Shown here piece by piece: positions 11,772 to 25,808 of a DNA stretch of 64,000 bases. The stretch spans positions 2,046,001-2,110,000 of the forward strand of contig JAGMVK010000006.1 in NCBI GenBank assembly GCA_020747065.1. The letters run 5' to 3'. Both the position numbers and the translations under genes were made by a program. The notes beneath the pieces were generated by a model that was given only the letters and a program-made list of their open reading frames with translations, made no database searches and was not told where the DNA came from. This DNA is from Cadophora sp. MPI-SDFR-AT-0126. Lineage: Eukaryota > Ascomycota > Leotiomycetes > Helotiales > Ploettnerulaceae. Every line of letters begins with the position of its first letter. Positions within the stretch are counted from its first letter, which is position 1.

Positions 11772-13168
11772 ATGGACACTGGCACGTTTTCTGTCTTCAC
11801 AGTGGGCGAGAAACCAATCGCGCCCAGTTTTGATGCGAGTGGTAACCCTAGGAGAAAGCGACAACAGCATCGGAAGTCACGCAATGGATGTGGGAATTGC
11901 AAACAGCGGAGGGTAAAGGTATTCAACAGTTCGTCTCGCAAGAATTGGTTCCAATTGGTCTAACAAGAGCAGTGCGATGAAAGCTTGCCATCTTGTGTAA
12001 ACTGCACGAGGCGGAATCTGAAATGCAACCCCGCCATATCCTCCATCCGAACTGGCAAGAGTGAGAAACCCCTTGCGGCGCAACCCGACATACAAGACCG
12101 ACCTGTACGACCGACATCTTCAGAACCCTTGCCGAGTCTCTCCTCGGTTCTCGAACAGTCAATAGCAGTAGACTTCGAGTCCAATGAAAGCTGGAGCCAA
12201 GATGACAAGGTATTATTCCGACATTTTCGAGACTTTACTTCTCATACCCTGGCTATGCACACCGATTTGTGGCGAACATTTATGTTGTCATCCGCATTAA
12301 ACGTAAGTCACAACATCCCTTCTAATCCAGGGCACATACCTAACATCCTCAGGATGAATACCTAAAAAGCGCAGTCCTCCTCCTATCGTCAGCACACATA
12401 AACAGCTCCCTACCCAAAAACCACCCAAATCGCCGCTCAGTCCTGAATCACTTCGCAAACGCCATTTCCGGGCTCCGCACCGCCCTGAACGAAAGAATAA
12501 CAGCCCAAAGCTTCGACTCGATAGTCGGCTGCTCCTTTCTCCTCGTCCACTACTCCTGGGCCGCCGAAGACTCTGACCCAGAATTAAGTCACCACTTTCG
12601 CGAAATCGCCGGACTGATTAATGGTACCAAGAATTGCGTAGTCGAAGGCCAAGACCTCCTCCAAGGATCTGCACTGTATGAGGTATTCCGCCATCGACCT
12701 GGTATCAAGCTCGAGAAATTCATCGAAAACTCTTCAACGAAGCAATCTACGAAAACATCCGCGTTGTACCACCACTGCACGATGTGCGGCCTCGGCACTA
12801 AACGAGCTGAAGGAGTTTCGCCCGACAACACACACGCTATCCAGAAGCTACAAATCGTCCTCCAAGCCATTGAGCTAAGCCAGCCGAACGTCGAAGATTC
12901 TCCTGTCTTCCACGACATCATCCGGTACCTGTTCACCTGGCCACTCCAGTGCACGAAAGGGTTTATGGAGCATGTCGAGAGCCAGGAACCTGTTTCTATG
13001 ACGGCACTGCTGTACTATTATGCTGCTGCTAGTAGTGTGTCGTCGGGGAGGGTGTGGTGGATGCAGGATCGTGCGAGGGTTATCTATTTGGGGCTGAAGG
13101 CGAGACTGGGAGGGAGGTGTGCTGAGTGTACGGATCCTGCTGTTGAGTTGGGTGAGGGGAGGTTATAG
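11772..13168 (+). CDS. Zn2Cys6 transcription factor, Upc2-like (TF3)
   Basis: A 430-residue nuclear regulator. Exons are 11772-11918, 11973-12302 and 12353-13168, all phase 0. The zinc cluster is complete (CGNCKQRRVK | CDESLPSC VNC TRRNLKC, about residues 40-62) after a basic KRQQHRKSRNG. The effector part has FRDFTSHTLAMHTDLWR, LLLSSAHINSSLP, LLVHYSWAAED and RYLFTWPLQCTKGFME, followed by LLYYYAAASSV and WWMQDRARVIYLGLK. This is a typical C-terminal layout for Upc2-like factors. The first intron matches TF1 and TF2; the second (50 bp) is specific to this gene. The strict frame is open throughout, so it looks functional. Its target is unknown. Confidence 0.88.
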
Positions 13169-13782
13169 CGAATGCGGTTAATGCGTGAAGAGAATTTTGA
13201 TTTTGAATTTGTAGAAGTTTTTGGTTGAATACCCAGTTTATCGTCGCTAGAAATCGGAATTGGCTTGAGCGGAATGATCATGAAGCTGTGATATCACAAA
13301 ACGTCTCTGTTGAGATTTGCAGTTTTCGACTGGAGCTGAAAGGGCGCGGCTGGACTGGTTTGAGGTGCCAGATTTTGAGGAAGTCCACAAGAGGTTTTCG
13401 TAGTCTAGTGCTACAGTTATAACATAGAAACACCGACCAGTACCAAAAGAGGTTGCCAGAGGGTCTCGCGACAAGTCAATCAGTGTTCCGTAAACAGCCA
13501 TCCTGCTTGGTACATCAAACCCCTGGCAAGCTGATAGGGTTTCTGACAGATCCACTATCATGAGATCCAAACATGTTTTTCCTCAATGGTTTTGAGCTTT
13601 TCCAAGATATTTCTCATCGAGTCCAACTATGCTGCGCCAGCGAGCTTCAGCAAGCTTCAGCTATAGAATACCTTTAAACGAAATCGAGGTAAGGTCTGGA
13701 AGGGCAAAAGCAAAGACATCTCTTGATTTCTCAACCTCGAAATCGCCTTCACGAGCGCCAGTCATTTCATACATCCATTCCT
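13169..13782. other. Intergenic between convergent TF3 and TSR4
   Basis: The 3' ends of two convergent genes meet here. No gene is seen. Confidence 0.5.
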
Positions 13783-15175
13783 TTATCTCCTCTCACTCAG
13801 CTCCTCCCACTGTACCCCTGCCCACTCCTCCACGTACCCCACAGAACCAACATCCACGCCCCTCTGCTGACAATCCTTCTCACAAACACCCACAATAATC
13901 GTCCCCCACTCCATCCCATCCAGACTCATCTCCTCCCTCTCCAACTCCATAATAGCATGCGGCGTCAACTGCACCTCAAACACCCTACCCGCCCCACAAT
14001 TCACACACCTCGGAATCCCGCTCCCATTCACTGAGCCTACAACGACCTTCTCATTCCCTTTCCCCCCCGAACCAGACCCACTCAACATCTTCCCAACAGC
14101 ATCGTGCTTCGAATACAGCAGCGGCTGTCCCTTGAACTCATACCTGATGACCTGTTCCGGGTTCTGCGCTAATCTATCCGCGAACTTTTGGAAGGTTTTG
14201 TCAATTGTGCTTTCGTAGACGTCTTTATCCTCCTTTTGGTTGCTTGACCCGCTGCCACCTTCGTCGATATCCATTGTTTGGGTGGGAATGGGGAGATCTT
14301 CGACTTTGTCGAGGGTTTCGTAGTCGGCGTCGGCGAGGAAGTAGAGAGGGTAGGCGGGTGGGAGGTTGGTTTCTTGGGGCCAGGGTTCTGGGGGAGGCGG
14401 AGGGCCAAATTTGGGGGTGGAGGAGGAGTTGTTGAGGGAGAGGGCTGAGGCGAAGGTCTTGGGGAGGTCTGTTGTGGGTGATGGTGGCTTTTCTGTAGGC
14501 TTAGATATTTGTGCTGATCCAGGCGCTGCGAAAGGATTGCTCGAAGATGTGGATGAGGATGCAGAGAATGGGTTCGATGGCCCGCTCGAGGAATTGGTCG
14601 AGAATGGGTTCGCCGGGCTTGGATTCGAGTTCGAGAATGGATTTCCACCAAACAATGCTGCTCCAAGATCCACCGCAGGCTTCGCAACTTGTGGCTCCGC
14701 CTTAGGGTCTGCGGGCTTTGTGTCTTTCTTCTTGTTCGCAGATTCCGATATCCTGACACCGCGCAAAACTCTCACACTGCCCTCCTTGCGCCGGCACGTC
14801 TTCCTCCTGCAAGTCAACACGTACAATCGTCTCTCGTGTCCGGGAAAATGTTCTGGTAGGTCTCCATTCAGTTGTAGAAGTAGGATCATGAGGTCGTTGC
14901 AGACTTTGCATTTCGCAAGAGCTGCTGAAGGCGGGGGTAGTGGGGTCAAGCCATGTCTAGAGAGTGTCGAAGTCAGCACTGAGAACTGGTAACATGCTAA
15001 TAGGAACATGGCGGTGTTATGGGCAGAGCTTTGACTCGAAGCTACGTACCGGCCTCCCTCCGAGGTAACTAATGGTATCGTCTGAAGCTTCCTTCGAGGC
15101 ATAGCCAAGGAGAACATTCGTCTCCGTGTAGTCGTCGTCTTCGCCGCCGGATGAGTCGCTATCGTATGGCGCCAT
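13783..15175 (-). CDS. TSR4: TSR4 / PDCD2-family ribosome biogenesis protein, with apparent 1-nt frameshift
   Basis: TSR4/PDCD2 proteins are dedicated chaperones of ribosomal protein uS5 (Rps2), acting in 40S assembly. Exon 1 is 15175-15050, starting MAPYDSDSSGGEDDD and ending ISYLGGRP. Exon 2 starts at 14956 with TWLDPTTP, the expected next block. The intron has GTACGT…CTCTAG ends and a TGCTGAC branch site. Ten residues later the conserved block PPSAALAKCKVCNDLM is in a different frame. Removing one C from the C5 run (plus-strand G5, 14933-14937) restores the family sequence. The remaining body is open to TAA at 13783: a Cys-rich segment, a Ser/Asn/Pro-rich linker with repeated NPFS, then the PDCD2 C-terminal domain (GIPRCVNCGAGRVFEVQL…WGTIIVGVCEKDC). 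Intron retention would also be open from an upstream ATG at 15240, but it loses the conserved N-terminus. The frameshift is either a sequencing error or a real lesion. Confidence 0.82.
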
Positions 15176-15666
15176 AGCTGTTGGTTTGGAGAGAACAATA
15201 AGAGCATTCCTGTGATTAGGATTTTCGGACAACGCTGCACTCTGAGGATGTTGGTGTGAGAATTGGGTCGAACAGTCCGAGATCAGGCCAGCCCAGCATC
15301 TAGGATAATTTTTTAGCGAGTACAAGGCTGAGAAATTTCAGTCTGGCCAATCACGGATGGCTGGGCTTCAATGTTGATACTTTATCTGGAATATTTTATT
15401 CTTTGAAAATCGAGTACATCACGGTGCGGGAGAGACAGCTTGGTGTCATACAGTCCTCATGAGTGCATCTGCCTTAATGTACAATTCATACAGAGACCTC
15501 TAAAGTCTTCCCAGTAGAGCATATAGAATCAAGCCCACGCCTGCGCTATTTAACAAAAGAAAAAACGTGAGGTATGGTATTGTGAAAGAACAAAAGCAAT
15601 AAAAATGTAGCCCATTGTCATTATTCGTAAATTTTCCCAGCCCCATAGATTTCTCCAGCCAGACCC
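15176..15666. other. Intergenic between BCK1 and TSR4
   Basis: This holds the 3' UTR of BCK1 and promoter of TSR4 (both minus strand). No gene is seen. Confidence 0.5.
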
Positions 15667-18600
15667 TTAATATGCGCCACGGATTTTTGCGTACAAGTCC
15701 GTATCAAGGAAATTATAGTTCTGGTCCAGCTCGCAGAATGGATGTCGTGAAAGAAGGGTATCAGCGGTTGGACGCTCGGAAGGATCACTGCATATCTGTT
15801 AGCATGAAATTTGGGGATCAGACCGGACTAACTTACATGGTAAAACAGTCAGCCATAAAAGCAACGGCAACAGGACTGATGTTCATTGAAACATCATCAG
15901 GAATGGGTGGAGCCTCATTCAGACTCCCAAGTTTATAGATAGCCCCAACAATCTCTTCCTTGCTCCAAGGTCTTCTACCTGCGAACATCTCAAGTACCAC
16001 ACATCCTAGAGACCAAATATCCACCTTCGCCGAGTAACCCTGACCTTGAGACCTAACAACTTCAGGGGCCATCCAGAAAACAGATCCTTGCATAGAATTC
16101 GTTGCATCATTTCCGTATATGTTGTCTGTTTTCTTGGAGATTCCAAAGTCGGAGATTTTGCAAGTTCCATCTAGATCCAACAAGATATTATCGGCTTTCA
16201 GATCTCGATGAAGAATACCTTCTCGATGAAGATATGCGAGGCCGGAAAGAGTCTGCCGAGTGAGAGAGCTGACTACGGTTTCCTCAAACTTGCCATGCTT
16301 TCGCAGACAACTTCCAACACTCCCACCAGAAATATACTCGAGGAAGATACTGATCGACATCTCTTTTCGCTCACATCCAAGGTATTGCACAATGTTAACG
16401 TGGTCGAGATGCTGCATCGTGTCTATCTCCTGGTCCAGCGCCGCAACCATCTCCCGCATCTTCTCCTTATCGTTGCCGGCAGCCTTCTGACTGACTTCAA
16501 CTTGCTTGACAGCAAGGAATTCTCCGGTCGTGGCGTTCATTCCCAAGTAGACCCGGCCGTATGTACCCTTCCCAATCAATTGACCCTTGAACCATCTGAA
16601 GGTTGCTTGTCGTTTTGGAATTGTATCCTGAGGTATCTGTGGTAAGATCATGCTGCCGCGCTTCGGCTTGATCTGGACAATATTGGCTCCAAACATCTTC
16701 GTGCTCTTGCGTCGAAGCATTGTGCTTGATGGACCGCCCTGCTGGACAGGCGCAGTGAACCGCTTGTTGGCTTCATGCGCTCCTCTTGCGACCTCACGGA
16801 TAGACTTCATTCTTCCTAAACCACCAGAGCGTCGAACATTTCTCTGAGCGATACTTTGCATAGACCCTGGCCGCTCTAGGGCCTTCAAAGTGGATTCGTC
16901 TGAGCCGAGGGTATCGTTGTCATTGTATGATAGGCTTGAGCGGATTGTGTTTGTTGTCGAACTATCACCCATTGTCATACCAGCTTGAGCAGCTGCAAGT
17001 TGTTCCAAGGTTTCCTGTTCCGCGATCGGTGAAACCGGAGGCGAAGTGTTTGCCGTTGTCTCCAGAACAGGCTGGTCCAAATCGAGATTGGGGAAGAAGG
17101 CATCGAGATGGTTGATGAGTGCTTCCGCAGGAGGTCTGCTTGCCCACACGTCTTCTCTTGCAAAGGATTCACGTCTGAGCAATTTGGCGCTCATGTCCTC
17201 TGAAGATTCAGCCGACCAGCCACCCTCAGAGTTCGCTGAGCCAGGGTTGCGGCGCTGTGGCCGTTTCCCAGAACCTCGAGCACTATCATCCTCGAACTCT
17301 GGCGTCCTTGATGCATTGACGCTTGACGCACTGTTGACATTTTGAGGCGAAGAAAATGAGACCGATAGACCCTTCTTAGATCTCGACGTCCTTATGGTCA
17401 GACTCGGTCTTTTGCCAATGCCATCCGAGTCGCTATGATTGTCGTCGTTTGCCATGACTCTTCTCATGCTTGATTTCTTCTCAGGCTTACGAGATGCAAT
17501 TGGTACTGCGAAAAGGCCATCATCGGAATCATCGTCTGAATCCGTCTGTGGTGTTTGCTTGGGAGAATTCTTGAAATCAACATTGGATTCGGTGAAATCC
17601 AAGTTTGGGCCATACGACTTCCGGTTTCCGGGGGTGTTGGCTCCTGGAGTTGAATGTGCACTGCTAGGACTCAAGTCCACAGGGGATGGAACTCGTCGAG
17701 TTTCTTCCTCGCGAATTCTACTGGTTGCGGCATGCTCTGGTATTTTCAAAGATAGCGAACGGTCGCGAGTCAGACTGGCACCGCCATCCTCGCCGTAATC
17801 GGGAACGGTGAATGGTTGATCACCTTTACTCCAAGTTGTACTGCCAGGTGTGCCACTCCTAGATCTTGCGGGGCTGCTTCCCTGAGAGCCATTTGTCCCA
17901 AAATCCACTGTTGACATCGCACTTCGTCCTCTCTCGACTTGGTCACTGCTCCCGGGTGGTGATCTCTTGCTCTGAGGTTGAGCATTGCTGGGACTGGGAT
18001 GACCCACTGCTCCCAGTCGGCTTCCCATTCCAAAAAGAGCTGCTGCTATGCCGCTACTAGCTTGTGGTGATGGCGGCGGCACAGGCTTTCGTTTAGCGTA
18101 CTCGGACATCTCTTGAGATGGATAATGAAATGGTTGATCCCCACCAGACATTCGCTTTCCTTCGCTGTCTACGCTTGTGAGCGATAGACGTGCTTGTTGC
18201 CCACTTCTCTTGCTGAGAGAATTTGCCTTGATCAATGTAGCCGATTCGGCAGGAGGAGGTGGGGGCTTTCTTTGGGGAAAGAGGCTGTCGAGCTTCTTGT
18301 CTTCGAAAGGAGAGTTTCGTGGCTGATCAAAATCAACATTGCGACCCACAATGCCAAAGGAACCATCAGCAGTAGTGGGTGTCTCCTTGCTTGCCTTCTT
18401 TTTGGCTAGGTACGCCTTCTGTCTCCGTTCCATCTCAGCTTTGTGCTCGCTAGCAGCTAATTCCATAAAAGCTTGTCTCTCCGATTCGGGAAGCTGCCTC
18501 TCGCCACCTTCAGCTTGAGAATTTCTGAACTGCATTAGGCGATCGCGGAGGGCGTCTGATTGTGCCTGTGCGCTAGGTGGATTAGATGTATCACGACTGG

Positions 18601-21397
18601 ATGGGCCGGTGGCTTTGATGGTGTTCTGTCGAGAACTCGGGGGTGAAGAACTCGAGCGTCGCCTCGTCCCGTTCAGGGTTGCATACGCATCTTCATCCAG
18701 AGGGGTGCTCGATGGGAGGCGGGGCGAGAGTCCAAGTTTGTTGTCGAAATTTGTCGTAAACCCCGCAGATTGAGGCGCTGGCAGTGTCAACGCAGAGTTA
18801 GGAGCTCGAACATAAAGCTTTAGAGTCCCAGATTGGTCAGCTTTCGTTCTCCTGTGAAGCAGCAATTTTTGATCATCAAGCGCTTCGTCATGATCGCTTC
18901 TACCTAGATCAGTGAGAAATATCTGCACGAAATCGTCGTCCACCACGCCAAGCGTGGAGCAAACCACATTCCGAAGGTCAGAAGCAGAGTCCACATCAGT
19001 AACATCACACAATCGATAATTAAGCCCATCTCTAGTGAGCAAAATGAAGTTTCGCCCAGGTACATTTCGGCGGCCGCGATATCCAGTAGTGTGAGCAAAT
19101 TTGTCATACTCAGTGGCCGAGAACGTCGAGGATGGTCGATCCAAGGATGTCTCGCTGGAATTCTTGCCATTTGCTATGAAGGGTCCTGGTTTGAAGCTCA
19201 ATGATGGACTAGTGGGAGACTCGAGATTTGGCTCTTCAGGTGACGGGCCAGCTCCATCCTCCTTCCTCTTCTTTCTGAAATGCTTAAGAAACCCCTTCGA
19301 TTCTTTGGCAGAAGTCGGCTGCTCCGAAGTGGCAGATCGATCTCCAGAATCGGATGGAGAGGGACGGGCGCCATCAACACCGTGACGACGGCTGTCTTGG
19401 TTACGAACAAGATTCAGTTCACCCACAGCTCCACCCATCCCACCACGAAGTATTTGGCTGGCACCTGGCGGGACCCCTGAGCCATAGATGGCTGCATTAG
19501 AAGATATCGAGTCCGTGCTGTTACTGGCCCGGTGCCCAAAACTTCTGGTGTGAGGAGAAGCTGACAGCCCACCACTGTTCGGAGTGTGCAAACTCGTGAA
19601 GGCTCCAGGGCTACTGCTTTTGGGGCTGCCCTCCAAGCGGAGCGTTGGACCCCTGAATTCGCCCGTCTCGCTACTAGCACTGGGGCTATGGCGACGAACA
19701 CCGTCACCTTCAATATTTCGAAGAGCGTTACGATGACCACCTCTATTCTGCGAGTTATATGTGTCGGAATCCGCCAACTGCCCACTGGCACTAAGGATGG
19801 GCATGGTCGTGCTTCGACCAGAGAACCGCCTGGTTCCAAAACCAGGACCTGGCCCTTTGAACATGGATTTCCCAGGGCTATCGTCGTCCCCATTTGCAGT
19901 ACTCGGCGTAGAAACATGAATCTCGCGGCCAAGGTTTGGGGAGCCTTCTACGGTCCCCTCAGTGCCAGCACTCTGAATATTTGCAGTCGAGGACTCTCGA
20001 CGAACGTGAGATGGTTTGCCATCTGGTTGTCTCCCCGTAACAATGCTTCGAATCAGCCGACGCATCCTCTTGCCCTCCTCGCGCTCTCTGGCCTGGTCCC
20101 AACCAGTACCACTGCTTGAACACTCTTTTGCGAGTCGAGGGTAAACCTGTTGGTGCATCATACCAAAATTCCCCCTTCCACCATGCCCACTTCCCAGTTC
20201 GAGGAAAACAGAACCAGAAATATTCAGAGCCTTGAACGTCTCTTGCCAATCATTTGAGAAGGAATTATTGGCGAGCCAAAGAAGAACCTGATCCATGGGC
20301 CACCGCGAAGCAGCTTCATTAGGAGATATCGGGGTATTAGAATTGCTAGCATTCTGTTGATGATTGCCTCTGCCCGAATGTTGTGTGTTGAGAAAAGATC
20401 CTGTTGAAGACTCTTGCGGGTTGTATTCAGGTAGATGAATATTGTTGAATCGATTTACAGGTGTCTGGGACTGGTAAATTCGATCTCGGTCCTGGTAATA
20501 GCTACTCCCATCATCTAAAGGTGTTGATAGACCCGTCTCGGCTGTGTTTCTAGATGTTGACCTCGAGCTATCTGATACAGCAGAAAATTCGGCGCTATCG
20601 CCTCTGTTGAAGCTCGGCTCTTGAGTCCTGCCAAACCCTGGAATTCCAACACCAGGCCCAAACGAGTCCCCATGTGGTATATAAGTCGCAGACATCTGAT
20701 GCTCACTAGCTGGTGGCGGTGGTATCGACAATGGCGGTGGTTGGTGGGCAACATAATTCTGTCCGGGATTATATGCCTGGTGTTGACTATTGGTAGGAGG
20801 ATTGGGAGGAGGTAGAGGAAAGCCTCTCGCATCGTATGACCGACCCCAACTACCTTGCCAATTCGACACAGGTGGGGGGCCTGGCGGTGGAGGGATTATA
20901 ACGCCGCCATGTTGATGCGACTGAGATGCAACATTTCGAAGGGGTGGCGGAGGAGGGGGTGGAATGGACATCATATGCGGCTGAGCTGGGGGAGACATCG
21001 GGGGAGGGGGAGGAGGCACATATTGTGCCGCAGCAGATGGATGTCTTTGCCCTGGTTGATACATCTGGACACTGGGGCCAGATCGTGTTGATGGTCGGTA
21101 TGTATTATTCGAAGAGAAAGAAGGAGAGGGCAATGGATCGCCGGCAGTTGATCTAGCTCGGGGCCGAGAGGGAGAGCTGGACGAGGCAAGAGTTGGATAC
21201 GGAGATCCTACTCCGTAAAGAGGTATTAGTAAATTTGAAGAGCTAGTTAAGTTGTATTGAGGTACGTCGTTCAAGATAATCCCATCGGAGACTTGGAAGT
21301 CTGCGTGTGAGGTGATCCTGGGAGAAGGCGCGGGAACTCTATGAGCATCTGAATTGTTCGACCGAGCTGATGAGGATCGTGGGCGCGAACTGGTCAT
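15667..21397 (-). CDS. BCK1: Bck1-type MAP kinase kinase kinase (cell wall integrity pathway)
   Basis: A serine/threonine kinase of 1893 residues, acting downstream of Pkc1 and upstream of Mkk1/2 in cell-wall stress signalling. Exons are 21397-15837 and 15787-15667; the 49-bp intron has GTAAGT…TGCAG ends. The N-terminal 250 residues are Pro/Ser-rich with polyproline runs. A SAM-like segment lies near residues 360-450 (WPMDQVLLWLANNSFSNDW), and an RA/ubiquitin-like segment near 780-870 (FILLTRDGLNYRLCDVTDVD). A long disordered middle follows. The kinase domain starts near residue 1600: glycine loop GKGTYGRVYLG, LAVKQVEV lysine, HRDLKADNILL catalytic loop, DFGISKK, and GSVFWMAPEVV activation segment. 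The last exon supplies the end of the lobe (IDPSERPTADTLLSRHPF). The length and order fit Bck1/Mck1 orthologues rather than the shorter Ste11. An upstream ATG overlaps the start (see separate entry). Confidence 0.93.
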
Positions 21398-21410
21398 CGT
21401 ATCCGCGCAT
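21339..21410 (-). promoter_or_regulatory. Overlapping upstream ORF at BCK1 start
   Basis: An ATG at 21410, 13 nt before the BCK1 ATG, has A at -3. It opens a 23-codon frame that is out of phase with BCK1 and stops at 21339, inside the coding sequence. If present in the mRNA it would reduce initiation at the main start. The transcript 5' end is unknown. Confidence 0.4.
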
Positions 21411-23465
21411 CTTTGTTCAGCAGGCCAGCCGTAAGTATTTCGGTGATATCCGCCTGCCCCTGGCTTGCCTTGTCTTTCCTTTCCGTTACTTCAAAGGACA
21501 AAGGGTCGAAGCGTCGTGCTTCCCTCGGCCGGTCGACTCGATCCAAGTAGTGCCGACGCAATGTTGTCGCGAGTCGAGTTGCAGTCGACTGCGGGGCGGC
21601 GAGCAACGAGTTCTATCGAGATGGCAGATACAGTGATGATGCGGTACGGCTCTGCGACGCCGTCGACGATGTTGATTTGGGCATTCTCATTCGTATCCAA
21701 TCCAGTGGAGGTCTCGATGTCTGGGCGGCGCGACAGGGGTCAGCGCGCGTGGCTGCGAAACAAGTCAGCCGTGCCGCCTTCGAAAACCGTTATTTGTTTT
21801 GTCAGAAGCGAAGGTGCCCAGTATCCTTAACGATCAGTTTTATACAACGGGGGTGGTATTGATCCAAGCATGGGCTCTTGATGATGGTAATCTTGCAAAG
21901 TTGTATGGACGCTTTGCGACTTCGCAAAACAATTCGTTCTGACCGACCCAAAGCTGCTCTGCTTGAAATAGTTTGCTCCACTTGGTGACCTCTTCAATGA
22001 GCATACTTATACTTAGGTTAGCATCAACTTTGTGGTCGAGAAGATGAATGTTTCAACTAACGAAAAGAAGGAAATCTGACTATACGGCCGATCATCTAGC
22101 TCTGGTCGTCTGTACCTGGGAACTCTTCCCTCACCCGTCGAGTTCCTGTCCCGGCCGGGCCGTTACTTACTACTCACTAGCGAGATCCCCCTTTCGTATT
22201 CACAAATATAATCAACATAATTTATGCTTTGAATCCTGTCCACAGACTACTGGAATCACCGGAGTACCCAGAATTCCACCCATTCTCAGCCCTATGGTCA
22301 ACTTACATATACCCTGTGTCTCAAATCGATTGCGACTGGTTTGAAGTTGGAAACGACTGTCAAACTAACATTTGAGACAATAAACATGTTTATCTCTTTC
22401 ACGAGAAGCGAAAAGGATTTGTCTCCTCCGAGTTCCGATATTTCCTGTGAATTCCAAGGAGACATGACATTGCAGAATGGAGAGATTCTGCATTGCTTCT
22501 CTTGGTTGTGTTCTCAGTCTTTCGATCTTTCTATCTCTTGGCCAAATCCAGTCTTGCTTTTGTACTTTTTCGAGCATCAACGGTAAATCCAATGCCATCC
22601 GTCAAAAGTCGTGGAAGCACTTGCGCGGAGGTGTTCGTACATTTCAAGCCATACTGCACATCAATTGGGGCCAAAACATGCTCTTGATTCGGGTCATTTG
22701 GGTCGTACCGTCCACTTGCAGTAGAACGTAACGTCATTCGGAGTCCAATGTCCCATGGCTGACCCACATGGATTCGCGATCCGACTGTGGCGCCATGCTT
22801 AATGTTCAATGCTGGCAATAGGATCTTTATCCATTCAAGACATCAGATTTTGTATCAATGCTAATATCAGAAACTCTCTTATGCGTCTACATTAATCTGC
22901 TTCCCGCATTTGCAAGGCATAGAAATGTTTCGCCAACCCAACCATCCATTAGTCTGGAGACGGATGGATATAGATGAGAGGTGTGGCTTATCATTTTGAT
23001 AGAGTGGCTTTATCCTCTGTCAACAGCCGAGTCATCTTGGCTTGGCCTTGAGGCGCTTGGGCATCTCTGTTATCTTCTCTTCTTCAAATCGAGATCCCTT
23101 TCACAACAATCGCCTCTGCAGAATGAAATCAGCGCACTTTCAAGAACAGACTTCTGCAGCTTTGCAAATTCAATCGGACCGTGGACCGGTAGGTAGCCAC
23201 GACCACGTGAGTCCAGACCCTGAATCCACCACTTCGGCAGCCAGGAGTGGCGTGTTTTCTCTGCATCGTCATAGATAGGTAGGTGGTAGTGGGCTGATGA
23301 GCTCAACGAGTATCTGCGGATTTCGGCAGCTTGTCCAGAAAAAAAAAAGTACTTGAATGAATAGGGGCCCAATTTCTTATTCGTTTCCCTCATTCCACTA
23401 TCTTTACACATAATTATTTCACAATCCATACAGTTAACACTAAAGTCTCGATCTCTCTTCTCACA
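21398..23465. other. Intergenic, divergent promoter region of BCK1 and PDC
   Basis: About 2.1 kb separate the two divergent starts. Open frames here (for example minus strand 23549-23070) overlap the PDC leader and first exon antisense and have no recognisable domain. I see no other gene. Confidence 0.5.
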
Positions 23466-25467
<2,002 letters not shown>

Positions 25468-25808
25468 AGTCTACCATTTTTGTATCTAGATTGGTTGGGG
25501 AGGAAAGGATGACTTTTGGGTTCGGCAAATGGAAAATCTGGTTAAATGAGATAACGATGATAATGAAACAATAGAAGCAAATTAGATCTGAGAATGTCTG
25601 CATTCTCTGACTTGGTTGATGCGAGGATCTCTCCCTCCATGCACTGGTATTCTCCTTTCTCAGAGCCTTGTCGTCAACAGTAAGGCTGAAGCCAGGTCAG
25701 CCTCGCGCTAAAAGAGATGCTAGATTACGCGATTGGCTGAAAGCTTGACTTTGGGTGACTTCCATTTCTTCCCCCATTTCATCAACATCAACACTGCCAT
25801 CACTTCAA
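25468..25808. other. Intergenic between PDC and TAN1
   Basis: This holds the PDC 3' UTR and TAN1 promoter. No gene is seen. Confidence 0.5.

Noticed and set aside
12700..12880. Possible frameshifts in TF3 because other frames also look protein-like
   Set aside because: The main frame stays open and leads straight into conserved RYLFTWPLQCTKGF and LLYYYAAA blocks.
14366..14992. 208-codon plus-strand frame
   Set aside because: Antisense to TSR4 with Gly-rich sequence from complemented Pro/Ser codons.
13783..15240. Single 485-codon frame on the minus strand as an unspliced TSR4
   Set aside because: It reads through an obvious intron and loses the conserved LGGRP-TWLDP start; the two-exon model with a frameshift fits the family better.
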